Shown: piece by piece, positions 17,789-30,400 of the stretch | Layout: each line of letters opens with the position of its first letter | Numbering within the stretch: position 1 is the first letter of the stretch | Source: Acorus gramineus | Lineage: Eukaryota; Streptophyta; Magnoliopsida; Acorales; Acoraceae | NCBI GenBank assembly: GCA_030737835.1 | Contig: JAUJYN010000016.1 | Location: 186,001-250,000, forward strand | Length of the DNA stretch: 64,000 bases | Reading direction: 5' to 3' | The notes under the pieces: model-generated | Database searches by the model: none | The model's input: the letters and a program-made list of their open reading frames with translations, nothing else | Told to the model about the DNA's origin: nothing | Program-made: the position numbers and the translations under genes

Positions 17789-20700
17789 TGTTATATATGT
17801 GTCCCTTTTAGCCTGCTGGTAACCGTTGGAGCGTTCTGGCAGTTTTTCGTTTTTTCGGTTTTCGATCGGAACCGCTAATTTTTGGACTGTTAGCTATCGT
17901 CCGGAGTTAGAGGACTCCGATTGGAAATCTAACTGCATATTTGGTGTCCTGGTGCCATTTTAGGCTTCTCACGAAAATTGCATCGAATTCCAGCAACGTT
18001 TTCAAAATTTCACAGTTCCGGGGCGTATCCGGGTATTTTAAGTGACTTGTGTATATAAATGAAATCTAATATTTCATTAGGCACTATTCATCATCCCTAC
18101 CAAAGCTTCCTCTCTCTCCCCTCTCTCCTTTTCTCCCATTTGAGCCCCTTAGACCCCTCAAACCCAAAAACCTAAAGCATAGGAAGTGTAGATCGGGTCC
18201 CGATCTACACCCCGGTGCTTTCAAATCCGGATTCTGGCGAGTTTTGCCCCTCCATCTCCCCTCTCTTCATCCCTGATTTGGGCCATTTCGAAGGCCAAGA
18301 GAGATCCGGGCGTTGGAAGCCTTTTGGGAGAGGTTTCAGTGCGCGGAGAGCAACCGGACTTCCCTTCCTCCCCTTGGTAAGCCTCTTTTTCCTCTCTTTT
18401 CTTGTATAGATGTATGTTAGGAGGTGGGTATGAGGTTGGGAGGCGGTCGGCGGCGGTGGGTGGCCGTCGGAGGGCTGTGGGTGGTGGTCGGAGGCCTTGG
18501 GGTGGCCGGTGGTGGGTGGTAGAGGAGCTCGGGCAGGGAGGCTTGCAGTCCCGGGCAGCAGGCAGCACAGGCAGGCGCAGCAGGAGAGCAGCGGCAGGGC
18601 GCGCGCGTGCGTGCGCGCGGACGTGCACGCGGGCGTGCGCTCGGGTTGGCGCTGGGCATGCTGGGTGCTGGGCGTGCGGGGCGCGCAGGGTAGGCTGGCA
18701 GGGCTAGTTCGGGTAGGATGGCTGGGCTGTGTGCGCTGGCAGGCCGGGCAGGCAGGCTGGGCGCGCAGGCGTGCTGGGCAGGAGGTGCTCGGGCATCAAG
18801 CGGGCAGTGCCCAGGCGTGCAGGCGAGCGGTGCTCGGGCCACTCGGCGATGCGCGCAGGCAGGCAGCGCGGGCAGCAGCGCGGGCAGGCTGGTAGGCGCG
18901 CTGGGCGCGTGCTGCCAGGCGCGCTGGGTGAGGGTCCCGGGTGCTGGGCGCTGAGCGCTGGGAGCTGGTCGCGGATGCCGGGTGTGCTGGGCGAGGGTGC
19001 TGAGCGCTGGGCGCAGGGGAGCTGGGCACAGTGCACCGCAGAGGTGCATGCGCGCGGGGTGCTGGGCAGAGGCACTGGCGTGCGCGTGGTGAGGAGAGCA
19101 GTGGGTGCGAGCGGGTGGTGCGCGCGGGGCGAGGCTGGTGGCGCGTGCGGAGTGCGCGCGGAGCGGGGCTGGTGGTGCGCGCGGGGTGCGCGAGGGGCGA
19201 GGCGCTGGGCGCGCGGGGCGTGCGGGGTGCGTGCGGGCTGCTGCGGCGGGGCGCAGTGGGCGCGCGGCGCACCGGGTGGCTCGGCTGCGGGTCCAGGCGT
19301 GCGGGCAGGGGCCCGACGGTGCGCCTGGGTGCGCGGGCTGAGGCGCGGCGGCGCATCCGGGGCGGGTGGCCTTTCGGGTGGTTGCCATGGGTTCGGGAGT
19401 GAGTCGGAGTGCTCGGGCTAACGTGCGTACGGGCCGTATGTACGTTTGCCCGAGTGTTGGGTTCTTTTGGGTACTTTGTGAGTATTTTGATGTAATTGTG
19501 TATTTAACTCACCGTATAAATGTCTGTCTTGCAGATCTTGACGGGCGGTCGCGCGACGACCCGATCTCCGGTGAGTGGGACAATCCAACCCAGTAGAGAG
19601 GCGTTATACGCATTTAGGCGTATGCCGACCTCTCCTGGGGCACCATGGATTATATTAACCTGTTGTAATGTATATTTCATGCGAGCATGATTTAAATGTA
19701 GAATGCATGCTACCCTAGACTTTGCATGTTAGAGACTTGCACCCTTAGGATATGTGTATGAGCCATGCACCATGTCCCCTGCTCTCATGCTAGGAAGCCT
19801 TGGCCTATGCATGTGTCCTACTAGTTTATTTATTTAATTAAATGCTAGTGTATGATAAACTGCATGCCTTAGATGATATTATAGGGAGGAGCCTTGCGAG
19901 GTCAACACTGAGACCCGGGTTAGGGTACTCCGTGTTCCTTGTTTGGTTGTCGGGGTGTCCTGTATCGGGAACTCATGCTGTCCTCCCAAGGTTTCTTGTC
20001 CCAATAATATTGTAAGAAATGTTATACCAAATTATATGATTATTAGCATATTTAGTGAATATTATAGGGGAGGGGCCTCGCGAGGACAGCGGTGAGACCC
20101 GGGCTATGGTACTCCGTGTTCCTTGTTTGGTTGTCGGGGTGTCCTATATCGGGAACTCACGCTGCCCTCCCAAGTTTCTTTCCCCCAATGATATTCCACC
20201 CTTGCTAATTATTGTGTATGTTCCCCGCATATTGGTTATGCGCCTTGGAGGAATTCTGAGGAATTCAGGACATTAGAGTTGTAGAGATGCGTTGTCGGCG
20301 GATCCGAGTGGATCATATGCGTATGGATAGGCTGTTCTGTCCCCTTCGTTGGATCCGGTAGAGGCTGCCCCAGCGTTAGAAAGGCCGTCCCTTCCAAGGG
20401 TTCCCATCAGTAGGCGCCTCCCGATATTTGTGACGGACTGTGCTGAAGTTGTGGGTGAGGGCTCCCATCAGTAGGCGCCTCCCGATATTTGTGACGGACT
20501 GTGCTGAAGTTGTGGGTGATAGCCAAGCGGCCTACGGGGTGGAGGAGAGACTATCGGTGGACCAAGGGTGACCAACAGCCTAGTCAGTCCCAAAATCCTA
20601 TGTCACCCGTGGTAGGGTGAGGGTGAGGGTGTAGTGGGTTGGCGATGAGCGACCCACTGGAGTTGTGATTGGATGATTATCAGTCCCAAAATCCTATGTC

Positions 20701-21308
20701 ACCCATTGAAGGGTGAGGGTGAGGGTGTAGTGGGTTGGCGATTGAGCGACCCACTAGTTTGAGTAGTTGTTACCATTTTGTGGTTGTAAATAAGAGATTG
20801 TGGATTATTAAGATCTGAATTGTGGTCAATATTGTCTGTGATGCATGGGTTGTGCCGTTCACTGAGCGTGTGGCTCACCCCTCGCATATGTTTTTCCCCA
20901 GTTGCCACTGAGCCTGAGTTGGAGCCGGAGCAGTAGTAGGAGCTTTCCGAGGGATTCCTTCAGTAGCGGAGCAGCGCCACGTTCCGCGAGTGCCAGAGGC
21001 TATCAGCATCCCTTCTTGACTGTATGTATTTTATTTCCGTGCTTGGCACGCGTTTGTATATGTTCAGTTGTATTTGTGTATATTGGCTCTCACAGAACAG
21101 ATGATTGAGTATCGAGTCTGTAGTATGTTTTATTTACAGATTCAGTCTTTTGCTTCCGCATTTGGTGTATATATCATGTCAGCCCTTGTTGTCTGTGTTG
21201 TCGTTTATCTGTTTGGTTATGATATATATATTATTGACCTTCTGTGTAGATTCTGATATTTTATATACACTTACCGCGTCTCGGGGACAGCCGCCCTGGG
21301 GCGTGACA
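17789..21308 (+). mobile_element. solo Tekay-type LTR in copia copy 1
   Basis: A TG...CA LTR of 3520 bp flanked by the perfect 5-bp target duplication GTTGT (17784-17788 and 21309-21313), with no internal region. It formed by LTR-LTR recombination after insertion into the copia element. Parts: TATA 18052-18059; palindrome 18186-18210; donor-like site after 18376; GC-rich stretch 18590-19400; 36-nt block 19535-19570; hairpin 19596-19634; second acceptor-like site ending 20901. The identical site is occupied in copy 2, so the insertion is older than the duplication. Confidence 0.93.
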
Positions 21309-21401
21309 GTTGTAGCGCTGTCCAATCTTGCAATCGCAAGTGCATCCAATCATACCGAGCTTTGGGGAGGATGACAGTCTTTTGGTGATCGTATCGATCT
21401 T

Positions 21402-21647
21402 TCAAGCTCTCCCAAAGGGTAAGAGGATCTTCACCGTGAGGTACTCGCTTTTGAGATCCTCATGAATGTGGTGGCGAAGGAAAATCATTGCTTTTGCGCG
21501 GTCCTGCAGGGACACTTGATTTCCTTGCTTTATTGTGTTGCCAAGGTTCATGGCATCAAGGCGAATTTCAGCATCGAGTATCCACGAAAGACAGTTGTTG
21601 CCCGAAATATCAAGTGCGGTGAATTCGAGTTTTGTAAGATTCGACAT
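21402..21647 (-). pseudogene. gag N-terminus of copia copy 1 (fossil)
   Basis: The start of copia gag (MSNLTKLEFTALDISGNN, SWILDAEIRLDAMNLG, AMIFLRHHIHEDLKSEYLT), a form widespread in plant copia elements. It is separated from pol by the solo LTR and is broken. Confidence 0.75.
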
Positions 21648-22403
21648 GGTAGATATCTCTATAAGAAAAATGAAGTAATGTCACTACATGTATTGAGAAT
21701 ATAAATAATAAAACTTGAAGGTTCGGCAACAAGTATTTGTAATACCGACATATTTGAATAAACCATAATAATTTTCAAAATCATGGATTTATTGAAAAAC
21801 CCAAACAAAAGGGACTACCTTTATTTTATTTATTTATTTATTTATTTTTTTTTAAAAATGTGCACTATTCACTAAAATATGTCTACTTTTAATAGAAAAA
21901 AAAAATGTATTCATAAAGACTATATATCTCAACTCATCAAAATCTAGAAAGTGGTCTACCAATAAGATTATTAAATAAAATTAAGTATACCCATCCGGTT
22001 AAGAATGCACTACAATGACATTGTCAGAACTATCTTTTCTAGTCTAGAATTAAAAAAAAAGGAACTTGGGCATGTATGCTATTTTCAAAATCTGAAGCCA
22101 AACATTAAGAAAGGTTGTGTCAATTTGACAAGCAAGCAGAAAGTCATTACAAGCATTTTTTAAAAAACTAGCCTGTGTACAAAAGATTCGATTGTGCTAA
22201 TTAATGAAATATACAGAGAATATGCAGAAAGTGGGATACTTGTATGTATGTATATATATATATACCATAAGAAATGCATTAAAAAAATGCCTTCTTAAAA
22301 CAAATCTATAAAAGAATATAACGACACATAAGTATATTTAATTATGTAGCATAGAGTAAGAAAATTCATTTTTCTTTATCAGAAAGAAAAATCATAAAAT
22401 TGC

Positions 22404-22405
22404 CA
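22404..22405. other. novel junction of the ~30 kb duplication
   Basis: To the left, the sequence follows the copia leader exactly as at 52340-52369 (...TCATAAAATTGCC). To the right it becomes Tat-like internal sequence (ACTTCACCGAG...). Copy 2 continues instead into the rest of the copia leader and its 5' LTR. No gap, N-run or inserted filler is visible at the join. Confidence 0.85.
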
Positions 22406-22708
22406 CTTCACCGAGTCCTTGGATGGACGAGAGTTTGCTGCGAAAGCTGAACCAAAACAGAAAAGGAGTTGCAAGTCAAAAACAGGCAACAACAAACACG
22501 AATGAGTGAGATTAAAATCACATATGCACAGACTAAGTAGTGTTGTCCGACCTATTTGGGACATCAGAATGAATCGAGGAACCCTCCATATGTCCTCGGG
22601 ACCATCGCCAAACTCCTAGTCACCGGATAGAACAATCAATTTGCTATCAGCCCAATTTTTATCAGAATCCGACAGTTCATCTATGATTTTCTCTTTAGAA
22701 CTCCTGGC

Positions 22709-23173
22709 TCAAAAATGATAACCTCTGTCAGACTTCCTGAGCTCGTACGTGTACATTATCTCAGGGACGCCTAAATCTAGGTTAAATTCGATATTTAATG
22801 CTACATAACACATCAAGACCCTAAAGAAATTGGGGTTGCATTGTATTGGGTGGAGTTCAAAGGTTGACAAGAACTTCCTCACCAGCAGAGGAAACGACAG
22901 AGTCAGGGCACCCTTGGCTATATGAGAAGGGTATATATACATACACAAATGGTCAAGACTACCTGTGGGGAAGGGGAAACTATCAAATTCGGACCATGAC
23001 ATGACCACCGACTCTAGAATACCAAACATGCTCCAAAGGCCAGACATGGACTTAGTGATGAACATTCTCATGGTGACAGAACAAACGAAAAACAAGCAAA
23101 AGGAGGTAGCAAAGATTGAAAGTTTTTTTGTAAAACAAAAATCGTTTCCTCTTGACAGACGAAAAAGGGCCAC
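22709..23173 (-). pseudogene. antisense ORF of the Tat-like element (first)
   Basis: A 154-codon minus-strand ORF opposite in sense to the element. The part GALTLSFPLLVRKFLSTFELH through NPNFFRVLMCYVALNIEFNLDLG resembles the 'putative gypsy type transposon' domain (Pfam Transposase_28, from memory): a hydrophobic helical motif with 'PLS...FL...I.P.QL.PN'. Tat-clade elements are known to carry extra antisense ORFs next to the 3' LTR. A TATA-like box lies about 105 nt upstream (plus-strand CTATTTAAA, 23278-23286). It is related to the ORF at 34423-34965. It is a fossil. Confidence 0.55.
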
Positions 23174-24039
23174 AATGGAAGTGCAAATCGATTTAAAAAG
23201 TCAGGGATAGGGAAGAGAGCAATACCTCGTTCGAATAAGGAAGGCTTGATTATCTCCCCATCAAACCATTGAACCCCTATTTAAAAGACGCCAGCAGCGC
23301 GGAAGAGACGGCGCGTCTTTTTGACTGACCGAGTTGGCATTTCTAGAAGAAGAAACGGCCACCCTAATCATAAGAGCCAATTTCTAACTCCTTAAACATC
23401 CCACCTATGTACCACGTGTAAATTTTTTCGCGGACCCCTGACGAAAAAAGATACCCAGAATCGTGTGTTCAGAATCTTTATGATTACATGGTTGAATCAA
23501 ACGGCCAAGCAGGAAAATCAACGGTTACAAAACAAAGCCTAACCTGGGAAGCCAGACTTGAAAAGTCAGTCCTGTAATGCCCGACCTAAAGGGCTAGACC
23601 TACAAAGTCCGACCTGAAAAATCAAACTGGGCAAACAGTGCCATGCAAAGGTAATAGCATACAGCGAAATAAACATACACACATACATGCATGAATCATT
23701 TTTAGCATCGAATCAAACCATCATAAGCATTTATCAGGCAATTATATAGCAGAAGCAGAAATATTCATCACATAAGAAAAATTGTATAGTGTTTGGGTAG
23801 CAACAGGAAAGGCAAAACACAGGACGCAGCCCAGATAAACAGTGCATAAATAAACGATTGTTCAGATAAAAGAAAAGAGATGGCAAAGCCCACAAAACAC
23901 CATTTCAACACCGAGGACGAGGAGTGAAGGGAGCTGGCCAAGCAGAGGTACTTGGGACTGCCCCAGCATATCGACCATTCCGCCTATCGAATAGAGAAGC
24001 GTTGTATATATTTTCTAATTGGTTCGACGAAGGAAAGGG

Positions 24040-24291
24040 CTACCCACTACGTCCAGCAAGATAGCCGACATAAAAACCAGCATAGAAATCTCTGGGTCTC
24101 TCTTCTTCTTCCTCTCCCTTGATCAGAAGTCTCAACTCCTCGACCTTTTCATGGATAGTGAGGATGAGATCCCAAGCTGCACTGCTATCACTATCAGGAA
24201 TGGCAGGGGGCACTACGAACGGGATATCACCCCTGATGCGAGCGTCAGGCACGAACTGAGGGGGGCTGAGGCTGTCAACTTGTTCTAGCAT
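24040..24291 (-). pseudogene. Glu-rich antisense ORF piece of the Tat-like element
   Basis: An 83-codon minus-strand ORF ending just left of the solo LTR at 24309. It has a predicted helix with an acidic run (KGEEEEERPRDFYAGFYVGYLAG). It is likely a downstream part of the second antisense ORF system that begins at 34965. Function unknown; fossil. Confidence 0.4.
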
Positions 24292-24308
24292 TAACTGAGG
24301 AGGGATAG

Positions 24309-27300
24309 TGTCGTGTCTGTGTCATTGGGAGCGCTCTGTTTGAAGATTTGGGTACATAAATTTTTTCCTAAGTTATGTATTCCTGATTTGGTTTTTGGAT
24401 TTGATTTTGTTAAAATCCAAGATGAAGAGGTTTAATTATGATTTTATTATGAGATGTCTAGTTTTGAGTTAGCTTTCGCACAGAAGTGGAATTAGATCAA
24501 CTGGATTCTTGTAGTAAAAGTTATGGGTATTTTTCCAAGTATACCCTGGGGATGGAAATTCTGGCAGCAGCCATGCTCGATGTTTAGCTCTAATTTCGGA
24601 TTAGCTAGAGAGATTATCTGATCTTCCCATGAGCATGAAAGTTGTAGATAATCTTCTTAGCTTTCCATCGGTCTTGGAATCAAGCAATTCGGAGCTGTAT
24701 CGGGGAAGTTATGGCTGTTCCAGTGAAGCTTGCGCAGAATTTCTAGTCGGAGGGCGACTTAGTAAATTCTCCTTAAGATATTTGTGATAAATATCTTTCT
24801 CCTCTCTCTTCCCCTCCCAATGTGCACGTCGACCTCTGCTGGGTCTCATTTTCTCTCCTTCAAAGCCCCCACCAAGTGTTTGATCAAATGTTTCAATGAG
24901 AAGAAGAGAAGGAGGTGGTGGAGGAAGAAGAGCTTGTGTGCATGTGTTGTTGTTGTTTGTTCCTCTCTATCTCAAGCTCCCTTTCTCATGATTTCTTCCC
25001 CCCCTGTTTGCTGCCATGAGGAGGCTGAGGAGAGGCTGAGGAGAGGTGGTGGTGGTGGTGGTTCCGGCGGCGGCGTTTCGGTGCGCGAAGGGCCCCGAAC
25101 CTCCCCCTTTCTTTTCCCTCCCAAGGTGAGCTCCTCCCCTCCTTTTTCTTGGTTTTCTTGGCCTAAGGGGTGTTGGGAAGGTCATGCATGTTGGGTAGGT
25201 GTGTTAGGGAGTGTGTGAGGGGTTGGGGATGGTTAAAAAGAGGTTAGAATGGCTTGGGCGCGAGCTGGGCGTCGTCTGCGCGCGTGCGCGCGCAGGCGCG
25301 CGCGCAGGCGGGCGCTGGCAAGCGCGCTGATGGGCGCGGGCGCGTGCGCGCGGGTGCGCGGGAGCACGCAGGAGTGCGCGCGGGTGCAGGCGCGAGCGGG
25401 GGTGCGCGCGGGAGTACGCGCGGGTGCGCGCGGGTGCGCCCGCGGGCAGGGCACCTGGGCACTGCGCCTGGGTGCCCGCGGGACAGGGCGCCTGGGCGCG
25501 GAGCTGGGGACCAGTGCGTGCGCATGCTGGGGCGTGCGCGCAGTGCGCGCTGGGCTGGACGCGCGATGCGCGCGGGCGCGCGCGAGCGTGCGCGTGCGTG
25601 CGGCAGTGCGTCGGGGCGCGCGGGCAGGCGCGCGGCAGTGCGCCGATGGTGCCGACGTGCGTGCGTGCGTGCGCATTCGTGCGTGCGCGTGCGGGTGGCC
25701 GTGCGTATGGCTGCCCGGGGGTTCGGGAATGAGTTGGGGTGCTCAGACTCGCGTGCGTACGGGCCGTATGTACGTTGGCCCAAGTATTGTGTATTTTTAG
25801 TGTATTTTTGGGTTATTTGTGTATTTTACTCACCGAGTTGATTACCCTGTCTTGCAGATCTTGACGGACGGTCGCGCGACGACCCGGTTACCGGTGAGTG
25901 GGACAATCCAACCCAGTTGGGAGGCGCTATATGCACTTGGGCGTATACCGTCCTCCCCTGGGGCACCATAGATTAATATTAACCTGTTTAATATGTAATC
26001 CATGCAGCATGATTGATATGTAGTATGCATGCTACCCTAGACTGAGTATGTTAGGGACTTGCACCCTTAGGTTGTGTAAGAGCCATGCATCTTGTCACCT
26101 TGTTATCATGCTAGGAAAGCCTCGGCCTTTGTATGCGTCCTATTAGTTTAATTTGTTAAATTAAATGCAACTTGTAATATTATAGCATGCCTTAGGGAAT
26201 ATTAAGGGGCCTTGCGAGGTCAACATTGAGACCCGGGCTAGGGTGCTCCGTGTTCCTTGTTTGGTTGTCGGGATGTCCTATATCGGGACCTCTTGGTGCC
26301 CTCCCAAGGTTTCTTTTCCCGTCTATATTAATGCATGTTCCCCGCATCTTGGTTATGCGCCCTAGAGGAATTCTGATGAATTCAAGACACTAGAGTTGTA
26401 GAGATGTGTTGTCAGCGGATCCGAGTGGATCATATGCGTGTGGGTAGGCTGTTTCTCTTCCCTTCGTTGGATCCATGTAGGGACTCCTCAGCGTTAGACA
26501 GGCTATCTTGACAGAGGGCTCCCATCAGTAGGCACCTCCTGATCTTGGACTCGGACTGTGCTGAATGTGGGAGTAGACCAGGCAAGCTACGGTGTGGAGG
26601 AGAGGCTATCGGTGGACCAAGGGTGATTAACAGCCTAGTCAGTCCCAATATCCTATGTCACCTATTGAGGGGTGAGGGTGAGGGTGTATGGATGTGTATG
26701 GATGATTATCAGTCCCAATATCCTATGTCACCTATTGAGGGGTGAGGGTGAGGGTGTACGGATGTGTATGGATGTTTATCAGGCTAATAAGTCCCAATAT
26801 CCTATGTCACCTATTGAGGGGTGAGGGTGAGGGTGTAGTGGGTTGGCGATAGCGACCCACTGGCCTGTATAGCTGTTGCCATTTTGTGGCTTTTAATAAT
26901 GAGATTGTGGAATAATAATATATGGTGGTTAATATATATATTGTGATGCATGGGTTGTGCTGTTCACTGAGCGTGTGGCTCACCCCTCGCATAATATTTT
27001 CTCCAGTGTCATCTGAGTCGGATCTGGAGAAAGAGCTCCCCGAGAGACTTCATCAGTAGCGGAGTAGCGCCACGTCCCGCGAGTATCAGAGGCTATCAGC
27101 ATCCCTTTTTGCTTGTATGTATTATATTCCGTGCTTGGGCACGCGTTTGTATTGTATTTGGATGTCTTTGTATATATTGGCTCTCACAGGACAGTTGATT
27201 ATGTATCGAGTCTGTAATATGTTTTGGATTACAGATTCAGTCTTTTAGCTTCCGCTATTGGTGTATATATCATGTCAGCCCTGCTTCTGTTGTCTTTGTT

Positions 27301-27401
27301 GTCATTTTAGTCGTTGTGTGAGTATATTATTGAACTCCTATTTACTGATATCATATATACACTTGCCGCGTCCCGGGATCGGCCGGCCCTGGGGCGTGAC
27401 A
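24309..27401 (+). mobile_element. solo LTR, divergent Tekay-type subfamily
   Basis: A TG...CA LTR of 3093 bp with perfect target duplication GATAG (24304-24308 and 27402-27406) and no internal region. The first 900 or so bases (to the donor-like site after 25125) do not resemble the other LTRs and lack the palindrome. From the GC-rich stretch (25250-25720) on, the order is the same: 36-nt block 25858-25893, hairpin 25919-25957, single CCTTGTTTGG module (about 26205-26320), three G-rich units (26640-26850), second acceptor-like site ending 27006, and the same GGGGCGTGACA end. Confidence 0.92.
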
Positions 27402-27458
27402 GATAGTGCCGTGGGCCTGATCGGGCACCCGCACTGGAGATGGAGTAGGCATCACTGC
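27402..27458 (+). mobile_element. 57-bp sliver of the Tat-like element between two solo LTRs
   Basis: The remaining host sequence between the GATAG duplication of the LTR on its left and the ACTGC duplication (27454-27458) of the LTR on its right. It shows that two independent insertions landed about 50 bp apart in the antisense-ORF region. Confidence 0.75.
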
Positions 27459-30400
27459 TGTCACGCCCCGGGCGTCCCCGGTACGCGGCAAGTGTATATA
27501 AAATATCAGAATCTACACAGGAGGTCAATAATATCATAAACAAGCAGCCAGAATGACACACGGACGACAAAAGCAGGGCTGACATGATATATACACCAAA
27601 TGCAGAAGCTAAATACTGAATCTGTAATCAAAACACACTACAGACTCCATACATAATCACATGTCCTGTGAGAGCCAATATACATACAAAGACATCCAAA
27701 TACAACACAAACACGTGCCCAAGCACGGAAAATAATACATACAGGCACAAGGGATGCTGATAGCCTCTGCAACTCGCGGGACGTGGCGCTACTCCGCTAC
27801 TGATGAAATCCCTCGGGGAGCTCCTCCTCCAGATCCGACTCAGATGACACTGTAGAAAGATATTATGCGAGGGGTGAGCCACACACTCAGTGAACGGCAC
27901 AACCCATGCATCACAGACAATATTGACCACAACCAGATAATCCTTATCATCCACAATCTCATTACCATAGCCACAATTAACAACAATTCCTCAAACTAGT
28001 GGGTCGCTACCGCCCACCCACTACACCCTCACCCTCACCCTCAATGGGTGACCAAGGATATTGGGACTGATCAACACAAAACCAGCGGGTCGCTACCACC
28101 AACCCGCTACACCCTCACCCTCACCCTCAATGGGTGACATAGGATATTGGGACTTACAATCCAGTGGGTCGTCACATCGCCGGCCCACCATACCCTCACC
28201 CTCACCCTCACCCTCAACAGGTGACCTAGGCTCTTGGGACTGACTAGGCTGTTGGTCACCCTTGGTCCACCGATAGTCTCTCCTCACTCCGTAGGTCGTT
28301 TGGCCACTCCCATGTTCAGCACAGTCCTTCTACCAAATCAGGAGGCGCCTACTACTGGGAGCCCCTGCACGGGACAACCTGTCTAACGCTGAGGTAGTCT
28401 CTACACGGATCCAACGAAGGGAAACAGAACAGCCTATCCATCGCATATGATCCACTCGGATCCGCAGACAACACATCATAACAACACTAATGTTCTGAAT
28501 TCCTCAGAACCCACCAAGGCGCATAACTACGATGCGGGGAACATGCATAAGGTTATAACAAGGGTGGAATATCATTGGGGGAAAGAAACTCGGGAGGGCA
28601 GCGTGAGTTCCCGTTATAGGACACCCCGACAACCAAACAAGGAACACGGTGTACCCTAACCCGGGTCTCACCGCTGTCCTCGCAAGGCCCCTCCCCTATA
28701 ATATTCACTAAAGCATGCAATTAACATTTACTAGCATTTAATTTAATAAATAAACTAGTAGGGCACATGCATCGGTCGGGCTTCCTAACATGGAACCAGG
28801 GGACATGCTGCATGGCTCATACACATATCCTAAGGGTGCAAGTCCCTAACATGCAAAGTCTAGGGTAACATGCATTCTACAATTAAATCATGCTCGCATG
28901 ATATACATATTACACATGCCAATATCCATCCATGGTGCCCCAGGAGAGGTCGGTATACGCCCAAGTGCGTATAACACCTCTCTACTGGGTTGGATTGTCC
29001 CACTCACCGAAGTCCGGGTCGTCGCGCGACCGTCCGTCTAGATCTGCAAGACAGACATTCAATATGGTGAGAACAATGCATAAATACACAAAAATACATC
29101 TAAAATACCCAACACTCGGACAAACGTACATACGGCCCGTACGCACGCGTATCCGAGCATCCCGACTCACTCCCGAGCCCACCGGGCAACCGCACGCACG
29201 GCCACCCGCCTCGGGCGCACCGCCGAGCCCCCGGCCCGCGCGCCCGGACAGCCTGCCGAGCATCTGCCCGCAAGCCCTAGACACACTGCACGCCCGGGCG
29301 CACGCACGCGCACGCCCATGCGCACCGCGCGTCCGGCCCTGGGTGCACCCGCACGCACCGCGCCCCCGCGCAGCACCCGCACGCACACCCCGCCTGCACT
29401 GCGCCCCAGCGCAACGCCCAGCACTCCCTGCCGCACGCCCGAGTGCCCTGCGCCCCACGCGCAGCACCCGCGCGCGCCCCGCGCACACCCCGCGCACACC
29501 ACGCGAGCACACCGCACGCCCCGCGCGCCCAGCGCCTCGCCCCGCGCGCACCGCCAGCTCCGCCCCCGCGCGCACCCCGCGCGCACCGCCAGCTCCGCCC
29601 CGCGCGCACCCTGCACGACGCCCCGCAGCGGTGCCCAGCGCCCAGCGCCTCGCACCCTCGGCCACACCCGGTACCCGCGACCCAGCGCCCAGCGCTCAGC
29701 GCCCAGCACCCGGTGTCACGCCCCAGGGCGGCCGTCCCCGGGACGCGGCAAGTGTATATATAATATCAGAATCTACACAGGAGGTCAATAATATATCATA
29801 CACAACAACTAGAATGACACACATGCAACAAAGGGGCTGACATGATATATACACCAAATGCGGAAGCAAAAGACTGAATCTTTAAATAAACATTCTACAG
29901 ACTCGATACTCAATCATATGTCCTGTGAGAGCCAATATACACAAATACAACTGAACATATACAAACACGTGCCAAGCACGGAAATCAAATACATACAGTC
30001 AAGAAGGGATGCTGATAACCTCTGGTACTCGCGGAACGTGGCGCTGCTCCGCTACTGAAGAAATCCCTCGGAAAGCTCCAACTGCTGCTCCGGCTCCAGC
30101 TCAGGCTCAGTGGCAACTGGGGAAAAACATATGCGAGGGGTGAGCCACACGCTCAGTGAACAGCACAACCCATGCATCACAGACAATATTTACCAATTCC
30201 ATTATTTATCCAGCCTCTAAGACATAACAACATAATCCAGTGGTTCGTACTCCGCCGAACCACCACACCCTCACCCTCACCCATCAATGGGTGACATAGG
30301 CTATTGGGACTGATAATCATCCATTCACAATCCAGTAGGTCGCTCATCGCCAACCCACTACACCCTCACCCTCACCCTACCACGGGTGACATAGGATTTT

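Larger units (their letters stand above)
5579..22404 (+). repeat. copy 1 of the ~30 kb direct segmental duplication
   Basis: This stretch aligns collinearly with 35559-52369: Tat-like LTR, host segment with HSP90 fragment, LINE tail, GeBP-like gene, and copia element with its nested solo LTR. Similarity stops abruptly after ...AAAATTGCC at 22404, where copy 2 continues into the 5' LTR of copia and copy 1 instead joins Tat-like internal sequence. Divergence is very uneven along the length. Confidence 0.95.
13739..22404 (-). mobile_element. Ty1/copia element, copy 1 (fossil, cut at the duplication junction)
   Basis: A minus-strand copia element. From right to left: gag N-terminus (about 21400-21650), an inserted solo Tekay-type LTR (17789-21308), pre-integrase and integrase (about 17750-16700), reverse transcriptase and RNase H (to about 14311), polypurine tract, and 3' LTR 13739-14059. 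Its 5' LTR and leader are missing because the sequence switches at 22404. Left target duplication GGTGC at 13734-13738. It is broken in more places than copy 2, from which it differs by about 1-3% by eye. Confidence 0.88.
22405..24308 (+). mobile_element. Tat-like gypsy internal region, left piece (with antisense ORFs)
   Basis: Internal sequence of the large gypsy-type element whose 3' LTR is at 35264-36131. It holds minus-strand ORFs and a spacer (about 23380-23650) rich in the words CCGACCT and GACTTG, a style also seen in the 3' LTR. The element is split from its right-hand pieces (27402-27458 and 33931-35263) by solo LTR insertions with clear target duplications. Gag and pol are not in the window: they were to the left of the duplication breakpoint. 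Confidence 0.6.
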
